A DNA stretch of 5,217 nucleotides from contig PWHO01000126.1 in the NCBI GenBank assembly GCA_003555385.1, positions 1 through 5,217 on the forward strand, read 5' to 3'. Made by a program: the position numbers and the translations under genes. The notes under the pieces were generated by a model. That model did not search any database. It saw only the letters and a list, made by a program, of their open reading frames with translations, and had not been told where the DNA came from. Source of the stretch: Bacteroidales bacterium (GTDB lineage Bacteria > Bacteroidota > Bacteroidia > Bacteroidales > UBA7960). Positions 1-5,216 of this stretch are shown one piece after another; the first letter of the stretch is position 1, and each line of letters opens with the position of its first letter.

Positions 1-316
1 GGGTTTCTTTGGGAAGTGCACCTGAAGCCATCTGGGGCTGACCGTCTTTGGGAACGAATAAAATGGACGGAATACTGCGGATACCAAACATCCCGGCAAG
101 CTCCTGCTCTTTTTCGGTATCAATCTTGTAGATATCTACCTTGCCTTCATATTCCTTTGAAAGCTCCTCCATAACAGGGGTCAACGTCCGGCAGGGGGCG
201 CACCAGTCGGCATAGAAGTCAATGATGCAAGGCTTGTCACCTGCGAATTCCCATTCTTTTTTGTTTTCGAAATCGAATACTTTTTCTTTAAAATTTTCTT
301 TGGTTAAGTTTTCCAT
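1..316 (-). CDS. trxA: Thioredoxin, C-terminus cut by the window edge
   Basis: Cytoplasmic thiol-disulfide oxidoreductase that reduces protein disulfides and is normally recycled by thioredoxin reductase. Translating the minus strand from the ATG at 316-314 gives 105 residues without a stop before the window edge. The thioredoxin fold is clear: a DFYADWCAPC active site (W38, C39, A40, P41, C42) and the cis-proline segment GIRSIPSILF (P83). The GIRSIP/ASGALPKET stretch resembles the Bacteroides-type thioredoxins with a short charged N-terminal extension. Probably only about 10-25 C-terminal residues are missing. There is no signal peptide, so it should be cytosolic. An extra cysteine (C30) sits just before the strand leading to the active site. 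The active site has Ala where classical TrxA has Gly (WCGPC). The start is supported by the beginning of homology soon after it; an AAAGGA stretch about 14 bases upstream is a weak ribosome-binding candidate. No promoter is evident in the 86-bp gap upstream, so read-through from the next gene is possible. The family call is secure; the symbol is the generic one. Confidence 0.93.
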   Translation of the reverse strand, partial: MENLTKENFKEKVFDFENKKEWEFAGDKPCIIDFYADWCAPCRTLTPVMEELSKEYEGKVDIYKIDTEKEQELAGMFGIRSIPSILFVPKDGQPQMASGALPKET

Positions 317-362
317 AGCTAATTTGGTGATCCTTTATAATGATTACTTGTTTAATTACACT

Positions 363-422
363 TCAGAGATGATGTTCAATGGTCAGAGATGATGCTCAAT
401 GGTCAGAGATGATGCTCAATAA
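363..422. repeat. Three 20-bp tandem direct repeats over a gene 3' end
   Basis: The unit TCAGAGATGATGCTCAATGG occurs at 363-382, 383-402 and 403-422. The first copy has one T/C difference. The third diverges only in its last two bases (AA instead of GG), where it enters the coding sequence of the thioredoxin-like gene. Read on the minus strand, each unit carries the coding end of that gene, Ile-Glu-His-His-Leu-stop, so copies one and two are extra copies of its last codons and stop, placed in the spacer before the thioredoxin gene. A period of 20, not a multiple of three, shifts the frame from copy to copy. The likely origin is slippage or unequal recombination; no function is evident. Confidence 0.9.
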
Positions 423-864
423 CTGCCAGCAACGTCTCTTTTTGCTGAACGCCCACAAAACGTTCCACTTCTTCACCGTCCTTAAAGAGGAGCAGGGTGG
501 GAATACTGCTGACTCCGTACCGGGAGGCAATGCTGCCATGATCATCCACATCCAGTTTGGTGATGATGGCCCTGTCACTGACTTCAGCGGCCAGGTCGTC
601 AATAATCGGTCCCTGAATGCGGCAGGGCGGACACCACGTGGCCCAGAAATCAACAAGGACCACTCCTTCGGCGATGGCTTCATCAAACCCTTCCGTATCA
701 AGATTCACTACATGATCGGAATCGCTGGCTACATGATCGGAGGTACCGGCTGTAGCCTCTTCCCCGCTGGTTGTTCCGGGACCTGTTAAAGAATAACCCA
801 AAAACACCAACAAAACAGCGCCCAGCACTATTCCAAGAGACAAAAGTTTCGTTTTATTTGCCAT
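403..864 (-). CDS. Membrane-anchored thioredoxin-like protein (WCPPC)
   Basis: Predicted thiol-disulfide oxidoreductase of 153 residues, anchored in the inner membrane with its catalytic domain outside the cytoplasm. The ATG at 864 begins MANKTKLLSL, followed by one hydrophobic segment (about residues 8-27) that serves as a signal anchor or signal peptide. There is no lipobox cysteine, so it is not an obvious lipoprotein. A Gly/Thr/Ser/Asp-rich linker (about 28-52) follows, then the thioredoxin domain with VDFWATWCPPC (C78 and C81) and cis-proline SIPTLLLF (P122). The linker carries a short repeat, SDHV-ASD-SDHV. An in-frame TTG at 924 would add 20 residues rich in Lys, Phe and Tyr. The ATG is preferred because it puts the hydrophobic segment right behind a short basic N-terminus, and because a -7-like element at 899-906 lies inside the longer version. 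The stop lies in the last of three 20-bp tandem repeats. WCPPC with an anchor is seen in TlpA/ResA/CcmG-type reductases, but the domain is short and close to plain thioredoxin, and no cytochrome-maturation genes are nearby, so the substrate is unknown. Confidence 0.88.
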   Translation of the reverse strand: MANKTKLLSLGIVLGAVLLVFLGYSLTGPGTTSGEEATAGTSDHVASDSDHVVNLDTEGFDEAIAEGVVLVDFWATWCPPCRIQGPIIDDLAAEVSDRAIITKLDVDDHGSIASRYGVSSIPTLLLFKDGEEVERFVGVQQKETLLAVIEHHL

Positions 865-898
865 AGCAATTCGTTTTTTATTGTTTATCAAGCGTTTA

Positions 899-906
899 CA
901 AAAATA
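899..906 (-). promoter_or_regulatory. Candidate Bacteroidota -7 element for the anchored thioredoxin
   Basis: On the minus strand this reads TATTTTTG, an exact match to the Bacteroidota -7 consensus TAnnTTTG. It would start transcription about 28 bases before the ATG at 864. The only nearby -33-like TTTG (925-922) is 15 bases away, shorter than the usual spacing of about 19-21. The surroundings are AT-rich, so a chance match is possible. It lies downstream of the terminator at 973-1007, where a new promoter is expected. Confidence 0.35.
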
Positions 907-972
907 AATAAATTTAATTTTCAAAGTATAAAGGTATCAATATATTTTGTTGGGTGCAACCCTTTGGGTGTT

Positions 973-1007
973 AAAAAAGGCTAAAGGCCGGGAACCTGGC
1001 CTTTAGC
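973..1007 (-). terminator. Rho-independent terminator of the DHOD-like gene
   Basis: A perfect 10-bp inverted repeat, GCTAAAGGCC at 980-989 and GGCCTTTAGC at 998-1007, encloses an 8-base loop. On the minus strand the stem is followed by one C and a run of six T (positions 978-973). It lies about 50 bases past the stop of the gene ending at 1059, so it ends that transcript and separates it from the thioredoxin-like gene. There is no T-run on the plus-strand side, so it should work in one direction only. Confidence 0.9.
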
Positions 1008-1025
1008 AATACTTTCAGATGTGAT

Positions 1026-1040
1026 TACCCCAACGGGGTA
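1026..1040. other. Small perfect hairpin in the 3' UTR
   Basis: TACCCC and GGGGTA pair perfectly around a three-base AAC loop. The hairpin lies 18 bases after the DHOD-like stop codon and 18 bases before the terminator stem on the minus strand. It has no T-run, so it is not a terminator itself. It could stabilise the 3' end of the mRNA, but it is short enough to be chance. Confidence 0.45.
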
Positions 1041-1058
1041 CTACTATATTGAATCCGG

Positions 1059-2045
1059 TTATTCAATCCCGGCAAAATGCTTCATGAACTGCACCCTGAG
1101 GAATACTGCGGGGTTTTCGGTCATTTTCTGGCTCATAATCCCCTGGAAATCCGAGATCTTCGTATAGTTGTGCTGCTCCATCCATTCAAGCATTTCGTCA
1201 CGGATCACATCCAGCTGACCCAGCCCGTTCTTATAAAGGGTAGAGCATACCTGAACAGCCCGGGCACCAACAAGCAGCTGTTTGATGACTCCTTTCCCGT
1301 CGTGGACACCGGTGGAAGCGCAAAGGTCTGTTTTGATCTGACCTGAAAGAATCCCGATCCAGCGAAGTGAATGCGTGATCTCTTCCGGATCGCTGTACAG
1401 ATGGCCGGAGGTGATCTTAAATGTCGCTGTGTCCACATCCGGATTAAAAAAGCGGTTGAACAATACCATACCCTGAACCCCCGTCCAGCTGAGTTTTTTC
1501 ACCATATGCGCAAGACCGGAAAAATAATTGGAGATTTTCAGTGAAACAGGAATGCTGACTTCTTTCTGAACTTTCTCCGCTACATCCACGTACAATTGTT
1601 CATACTCCCGCCCTTCCCTTTCAATGTCAGCGGGCAACACAAATACATTCAGCTCAAGGGCATCGGCCCCGGCCTTTTGAATGTTTTTGGCGAAGGCCGG
1701 CCACTCCTGTGCCGTGGTGCAATTGATGCTGGCAATAACAGGAATTGAAAGTTTGTTCTTGGCCTCCTGAATGAGGTTCAGGTATTCGTCCAGGGTATGC
1801 TCACGCGCATAATTCCTGATATAATCTTCCGCTTCAGTATAAGCGCTATGCGCCTCGTCATAGGAGAAAACCTTCCGGACCTCAAATTTGATCTGCTCCT
1901 CAAAAAGAGATTTCAAAACGACAGCACCTGCACCTTTTTCCTCCATTTGTTCCAGGTTGCTGATGCTTTTTGTCAAACCGGAACTGCCAACAATCAGCGG
2001 GCTTCTCAGCTGAAGGCCCATGTAAGTGGTCGATAAGTCAATCAT
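1059..2045 (-). CDS. Dihydroorotate dehydrogenase-like flavoprotein, probably not a true DHOD
   Basis: A 328-residue TIM-barrel protein of the class 1 dihydroorotate dehydrogenase superfamily, cytoplasmic and predicted to bind FMN. It opens with IDLSTTYMGLQLRSPLIVGSSG (2-23), the typical DHOD-like start. The conserved lysine of the first FMN/substrate loop is kept (K45 in VVLKSLFEE), as are a second lysine in SLKIS (K170) and a phosphate-binding end, STGVHDG (244-250) plus GARAVQVCSTLY (260-271). The family's FRGRLS-like tail appears as FQGIMSQK (300-307). In true class 1 enzymes the motif LN-SCPN supplies the catalytic cysteine; the matching place here is ELNVFVLP (131-138), with no cysteine. 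From family knowledge, a DHOD-like subgroup common in Bacteroidota and some other phyla keeps FMN binding but lacks catalytic residues, and its reaction is unestablished. The ATG at 2045 has no Shine-Dalgarno sequence but sits about 50 bases after a good promoter. It is a single-gene unit ending at the 973-1007 terminator. It is often called dihydroorotate dehydrogenase, and that label should be treated with care. Confidence 0.93.
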   Translation of the reverse strand: MIDLSTTYMGLQLRSPLIVGSSGLTKSISNLEQMEEKGAGAVVLKSLFEEQIKFEVRKVFSYDEAHSAYTEAEDYIRNYAREHTLDEYLNLIQEAKNKLSIPVIASINCTTAQEWPAFAKNIQKAGADALELNVFVLPADIEREGREYEQLYVDVAEKVQKEVSIPVSLKISNYFSGLAHMVKKLSWTGVQGMVLFNRFFNPDVDTATFKITSGHLYSDPEEITHSLRWIGILSGQIKTDLCASTGVHDGKGVIKQLLVGARAVQVCSTLYKNGLGQLDVIRDEMLEWMEQHNYTKISDFQGIMSQKMTENPAVFLRVQFMKHFAGIE

Positions 2046-2096
2046 GCGTGGTATGGTTTTTTAATGGATACTTGCTTTTGGTGTCACTTATGAAAG

Positions 2097-2127
2097 CAAA
2101 CCTACATGAATTTTCTCAAATTCACAA
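2097..2127 (-). promoter_or_regulatory. Promoter of the DHOD-like gene
   Basis: On the minus strand TTG (2127-2125) is followed, after 20 bases, by TAGGTTTG (2104-2097). Both the -7 match (TAnnTTTG) and the spacing fit the Bacteroidota housekeeping promoter. Transcription would start near 2090, leaving a leader of about 45 bases before the ATG at 2045. The plus-strand ATG at 2090 falls right next to it, which argues against that ATG as the kinase start. Confidence 0.65.
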
Positions 2128-2186
2128 TAAAAATTGCAGATTGGATCCGGGCAAACGGGGTAAATCGCAGGTGTTTGATAAAGCCG

Positions 2187-2194
2187 TATCTTTG
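2187..2194 (+). promoter_or_regulatory. -7 promoter element of the nucleoside kinase gene
   Basis: TATCTTTG is an exact and typical Bacteroidota -7 box (TAnnTTTG). Transcription would begin about 45-50 bases before the ATG at 2246. No TTG lies at the expected -33 distance; the nearest TTTG (2174-2177) is only 9 bases upstream. The call therefore rests on the -7 box and on its place in the divergent intergenic region. If real, it fixes the kinase start at 2246. Confidence 0.5.
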
Positions 2195-2245
2195 TTCGTT
2201 CAGGCAATTGTTTATCATTATTTTGCAACTACTGATTTTGCATGT

Positions 2246-3781
2246 ATGAATCTCCAGAATACAAGGCTTTATTCCACAGGCAGCAAACCACCGGAAGCCC
2301 TGAAACAATCTTTCAGAAACCTGATGGAACCCCTGCTTGTCCTTTTCAATAAGGCTGCAGGAATGGTGCTGAAAAACAAACAGTTTTATATCGCCTACAG
2401 CATACCGGGAGGGGTCTATGGTTACTTCAAAAACCACAGCGTAAGCAGCAATGAACTGGAAGCCATTGCCGGACGCATCAGGAAAATGATCAAACAAAGG
2501 GAAAGCTTCCGGCATGAAGTCCTTCCCCCGGAAAAGATTCTTCGTTATTTCGAGGCCAATCAGCGAAAAGATGTAATCCATCTTCTCAAATCAAAAAACT
2601 TTGAAACAGAACCCGAGGGGCTTCGCCTGGCACACCTGAATGGCTTCGGAGAACTCTTACTTAACCACATACAAAAAAACTATGACCGCCTGGAACGCTT
2701 TCGACTCATCCCCTTTCACAAAGGATTTTTCCTGATAGCCGACCCGGATTTTTTTGACAGGGTAATGCCGCCAAAATCGGAGACAAGCAAATATTTCCAC
2801 GGGTTTGAAGAAACGGAAGAAACAATGATGCACCTGGGTGTCGGCAGTTTTGCAGAACTGAACGACATCATCAGGCAGGGCAGGCTTCCTGAGTTCATCA
2901 AGTTGTCAGAGGCCTGGCAGGCCCGCCGTATATCAATAATTGCGGAAAACATTGTCTCCCGCCCCGACAACCCCAGGCTCGTTTTCCTGGCAGGGCCGAC
3001 TTCTTCCGGAAAAACCACTTCCGCAAACCGCCTGGCCATTGAACTTAAGGTAATGAAGAAAGAGGTGCTCATCCTCTCACTGGACAATTATTACCTCCCC
3101 CACACTGCCATTCCCGACGATCCGGCAACAGGGATCAAGAATTTCGAACAAATCACCGCACTGAACCTTGAACTTTTCCGTAAAGAGATCAGCAAGCTGC
3201 TGGACGGCAAAGAAGTGCATTTATCCAGGTATCATTTTGATGGCCGGGGAGCCACCCCGGATGAAAAACCAACAAAGATCAGCCCGGATACCTATATTAT
3301 CGTAGAAGGAATACATGGCCTGAACCCCGAGTTGTGGGAAAAAACTATGGAGAACCCATCCTACCGGCTGTATGTGTCTGCCCTGAGCACATTGAACATT
3401 CATGATCACCTTCCATTGTCCACGTCTGATCACAGATTGATCCGCAGGCTGGTGAGGGATCACCTCTTTCGGGGCTATAGTTTCAACGAGACCATCAGGC
3501 GCTGGCCCGACGTCATGCAGAATGAATATCACAGCATATTTCCCTTCCAGGAAAGTGCGCATGCGATTTTCAACTCTGCATTGATTTATGAACTGGCTGT
3601 TTTTGCCCATTATGCCCCGGCCATTGCCAATCCTGAAAAGGCTGAAAATGAACAGATCCGCGAGGAAGTAAAAAGGCTGAACAGAATTCTCTCTCTGCTC
3701 ATCCCCATAAATCCGCTCGATATTCCGCCCACCTCCATCCTCAGGGAATTCATCGGGGGAAGCAGTTTTCAGTACAGCTGA
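2246..3781 (+). CDS. Nucleoside kinase (uridine kinase-like) with a ThrRS-like N-terminal part
   Basis: P-loop nucleoside kinase of the Bacteroidota uridine-kinase-like type, predicted to phosphorylate a nucleoside, perhaps uridine or cytidine, with ATP or GTP in salvage. From the ATG at 2246 it has 511 residues. The kinase half shows Walker A GPTSSGKTT (250-258), SLDNYY (278-283) with the likely catalytic Asp, YHFDGRG (329-335), IIVEGIHGLNPEL (351-363), the arginine-rich lid RRLVRDHLFRGYS (400-412) and the family-typical tail PPTSILREFIGGSSFQY (494-510). Residues about 20-210 match the region that, in longer relatives, resembles the threonyl-tRNA synthetase editing part, but the usual GNLLPSTGY-like motif is not recognisable. 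Relatives of about 550 residues begin with a TGS domain; none is seen here. The frame stays open upstream, to an ATG at 2090 and beyond, but that stretch does not look like TGS, runs into the promoter region and then overlaps the opposite gene. The start at 2246 also fits the -7 box at 2187. It has no Shine-Dalgarno sequence. Probably a diverged paralog; substrate unknown. Confidence 0.88.
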   Translation: MNLQNTRLYSTGSKPPEALKQSFRNLMEPLLVLFNKAAGMVLKNKQFYIAYSIPGGVYGYFKNHSVSSNELEAIAGRIRKMIKQRESFRHEVLPPEKILRYFEANQRKDVIHLLKSKNFETEPEGLRLAHLNGFGELLLNHIQKNYDRLERFRLIPFHKGFFLIADPDFFDRVMPPKSETSKYFHGFEETEETMMHLGVGSFAELNDIIRQGRLPEFIKLSEAWQARRISIIAENIVSRPDNPRLVFLAGPTSSGKTTSANRLAIELKVMKKEVLILSLDNYYLPHTAIPDDPATGIKNFEQITALNLELFRKEISKLLDGKEVHLSRYHFDGRGATPDEKPTKISPDTYIIVEGIHGLNPELWEKTMENPSYRLYVSALSTLNIHDHLPLSTSDHRLIRRLVRDHLFRGYSFNETIRRWPDVMQNEYHSIFPFQESAHAIFNSALIYELAVFAHYAPAIANPEKAENEQIREEVKRLNRILSLLIPINPLDIPPTSILREFIGGSSFQYS

Positions 3782-3866
3782 AACGTCACGTTTTTTGACG
3801 GGGAGACGGGCAACTGTTGCCTGCAGGACAACCTGGTTAATGACAGGCCGGAACCCGTATTTTAAT
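3782..3866. other. Kinase 3' untranslated region with short dyads
   Basis: No gene is visible here. The stretch carries several small dyads: CGTCA/TGACG (3784-3788 and 3796-3800, around a T-rich loop), the 13-bp palindrome GGCAACTGTTGCC (3809-3821), CCTGCAGG (3820-3827) and AACC-T-GGTT (3830-3838). They lie inside the predicted kinase transcript, ahead of its terminator. Each is short; the 13-bp palindrome is the best candidate for a protein-binding site or RNA hairpin, but nothing ties it to a known regulator. Confidence 0.35.
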
Positions 3867-3896
3867 AAACAAATGTTTAATGCATTTGTTTTTTTT
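3867..3896 (+). terminator. Rho-independent terminator of the kinase gene
   Basis: AAACAAATG (3867-3875) and CATTTGTTT (3883-3891) form a 9-bp stem around a 7-base loop, and the 3' arm runs into eight consecutive T (3889-3896). The stem is AT-rich and so weaker than the one at 973-1007, but the T-run is long. It lies 85 bases past the kinase stop and 84 bases before the next gene's ATG, so the FadL-like gene needs its own promoter or read-through. Confidence 0.75.
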
Positions 3897-3917
3897 ATAT
3901 ATTGCGCCGTCTTTTTG
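3885..3917 (+). promoter_or_regulatory. Weak candidate promoter of the FadL-like gene
   Basis: TTTG (3885-3888), then 21 bases, then TCTTTTTG (3910-3917). Spacing fits the Bacteroidota -33/-7 pattern, but the -7 box has C instead of A at the conserved second place. The -33 part overlaps the terminator stem. It is the best candidate between the terminator and the ATG at 3981; a start near 3924 would give a leader of about 55 bases. Confidence 0.22.
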
Positions 3918-3945
3918 TGCGCCTTTTTGAGCGCGCGGAAGGCGC
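3903..3945 (+). repeat. GC-rich leader with an imperfect direct repeat and a hairpin
   Basis: TGCGCCGTCTTTTTG (3903-3917) is followed directly by TGCGCCTTTTTG (3918-3929), the same sequence with three bases missing. The second copy also starts an inverted repeat, GCGCCTT (3919-3925) with AAGGCGC (3939-3945), a 7-bp GC-rich stem whose 13-base loop contains the palindrome GCGCGC (3931-3936). The block lies 36 bases before the FadL-like ATG and stands out from the AT-rich DNA just before it. It could form a structure in the mRNA leader; no known riboswitch is recognised. Confidence 0.5.
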
Positions 3946-3980
3946 GTTACAATCAGTGTTAACCAAATCACCAACCCAAA

Positions 3981-5216
3981 ATGATACGATATTTTGTTTT
4001 TGGAGCAGCTTTCCTGCTGTTCTCCGCTTCACTGTCAATTGCCGGAGGTTACCAGGTAAGCCTGCACGGACAGAGACAAACGGGAATGGGCCTGATCGGA
4101 ACCTCCCTCCACATGGATGCAAGCACCATGTTCTTTAATCCCGGAGGACTGGCCATGATGCCTCAGCAAGTAAGTATTCTCGGGGGTGCCAGCGGCATTT
4201 TTGCCAGCACCGCATTCCGGATGGAGCAACCCTCCGTATACCAGGCCAAAACAGATAACCCACCGGGAACGCCTTTCTATTTTTATGCGGCGGCCATGGT
4301 AACTGACAGGCTGGCTGCCGGTGTGGCCGTCAACACCCCCTATGGAAACAGCCTTTCATGGGAGGAAGACTGGGCCGGACGCTTCCTGATACAGGATATC
4401 TCGCTGCGTGCCATCACCATTCAGCCCACCCTTTCCTACCGGATCACCGACATGTTATCGGTTGGCGCGGGCTTTGTTTATACCTTCGGCTCGGTCGACA
4501 TGACACAGGCTTTGCCGGTTACCGGATCCGATGGAGAAGAAGGCCGGGTCAGCATTGAAGGCAGCACGGCCAATTATGGTTTTAATGCCGGGATACAATT
4601 CTCCCATCCGGGAGGACTGCAAGCCGGGCTCAGTTATCGTTCGCATATTGACATGGAGCTGGAGGATGCGGATGCTTTATTCAGCGTACCTTCCTCCCTT
4701 GCGGGGAATTTTCCGGCCGAAAACAGCGTGGCGGTCACCCTGCCTTTGCCGGCCAACCTGGATTTCGGGCTGTCATACCAGTTTACCCGCGACTTCATGG
4801 CGGGGATTTCACTGAATTATGTTTTCTGGGATGTGTATGAGGAGTTGAATTTCGACTTTGATACCAACACACCCGCCCTGGAAGACAGCCGCAACCCAAG
4901 AAACTACAGCAATACCCTCATCGCAAGAATAGGAGGTGAATACAAGGTAAACCCGGATCTGTTGTTACGGGCAGGTGCCTATTTCGACCCCTCCCCGGTC
5001 CATGAAGACTATTTCTCCCCGGAAACACCCAGCCTGGACAACCTCGCCTTTTCCGGAGGGCTCACCTACATGCCAACCCGCAACCTCAGCATAGATGCCA
5101 GCCTGCTTTTTATCATGGGGCTGGAAAAAGAGGCTGCTTACAGTCCGGAAAACTTTGGCGGCACATACAGTACAAGGGCAGTGATACCGGGCATCGGCAT
5201 CAGTTACAGATTATAA
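3981..5216 (+). CDS. FadL/OmpP1/TodX-type outer-membrane transporter
   Basis: Outer-membrane beta-barrel of the FadL family, which lets long-chain fatty acids and other hydrophobic compounds cross the outer membrane; the substrate here cannot be told from sequence. The 411-residue protein begins with a Sec signal peptide (MIRYFVFGAAFLLFSASLSIA, likely cut after A21). The mature N-terminus has the family hatch-like segment: GYQVSLHGQRQTGMGLIGTS, then DASTMFFNPGGLAMM (46-60), matching the usual DAS-FFNPAG motif with Gly for Ala. A YFYAAAMVTDRLAAGVAVNTPYG segment (100-122) and WAGRF (131-135) follow, as in FadL proteins. The rest is alternating barrel strands, with a typical FSPETPSLDNLAFSGGLTY (345-363) and the last strand GIGISYRL. 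It ends in Leu rather than the commonest Phe. The length is normal for the family (about 400-450), so the gene is complete, with TAA one base before the window edge. The ATG is fixed by the signal peptide; there is no Shine-Dalgarno sequence. It is probably its own transcription unit after the 3867-3896 terminator. Confidence 0.92.
   Translation: MIRYFVFGAAFLLFSASLSIAGGYQVSLHGQRQTGMGLIGTSLHMDASTMFFNPGGLAMMPQQVSILGGASGIFASTAFRMEQPSVYQAKTDNPPGTPFYFYAAAMVTDRLAAGVAVNTPYGNSLSWEEDWAGRFLIQDISLRAITIQPTLSYRITDMLSVGAGFVYTFGSVDMTQALPVTGSDGEEGRVSIEGSTANYGFNAGIQFSHPGGLQAGLSYRSHIDMELEDADALFSVPSSLAGNFPAENSVAVTLPLPANLDFGLSYQFTRDFMAGISLNYVFWDVYEELNFDFDTNTPALEDSRNPRNYSNTLIARIGGEYKVNPDLLLRAGAYFDPSPVHEDYFSPETPSLDNLAFSGGLTYMPTRNLSIDASLLFIMGLEKEAAYSPENFGGTYSTRAVIPGIGISYRL

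Noticed and set aside
363..422. CRISPR array or transposon end
   Set aside because: The 20-bp units are directly adjacent with no spacers, and there is no inverted repeat, transposase or target duplication; the unit derives from the neighbouring gene end.
379..789. Plus-strand open frame of 136 codons
   Set aside because: It lies opposite the clear thioredoxin-like gene and shows no domain; it also starts in the 20-bp repeats.
865..924. TTG start at 924 for the anchored thioredoxin
   Set aside because: It would put 20 Lys/Phe/Tyr-rich residues before a good signal-anchor start and would place the likely -7 box within the coding region; the ATG at 864 is better.
951..962. GGGT-GCA-ACCC inverted repeat as a second terminator or operator
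   Set aside because: The 4-bp stem is too short, and it has no T-run in a useful place.
1970..2245. In-frame upstream extension of the kinase gene, with ATG codons at 1970 and 2090
   Set aside because: It overlaps the start of the DHOD-like gene and both promoter elements, shows no TGS-like or other recognisable domain, and looks like a chance open frame.
2102..2581. Minus-strand open frame of 159 codons opposite the kinase
   Set aside because: It is antisense to a recognised conserved kinase region and has no recognisable domain.
3781..3796. AAACG-TCA-CGTTT plus T-run as the kinase terminator
   Set aside because: A 5-bp stem with a 3-base loop is weak; the 9-bp stem with eight T at 3867-3896 is a much better terminator.
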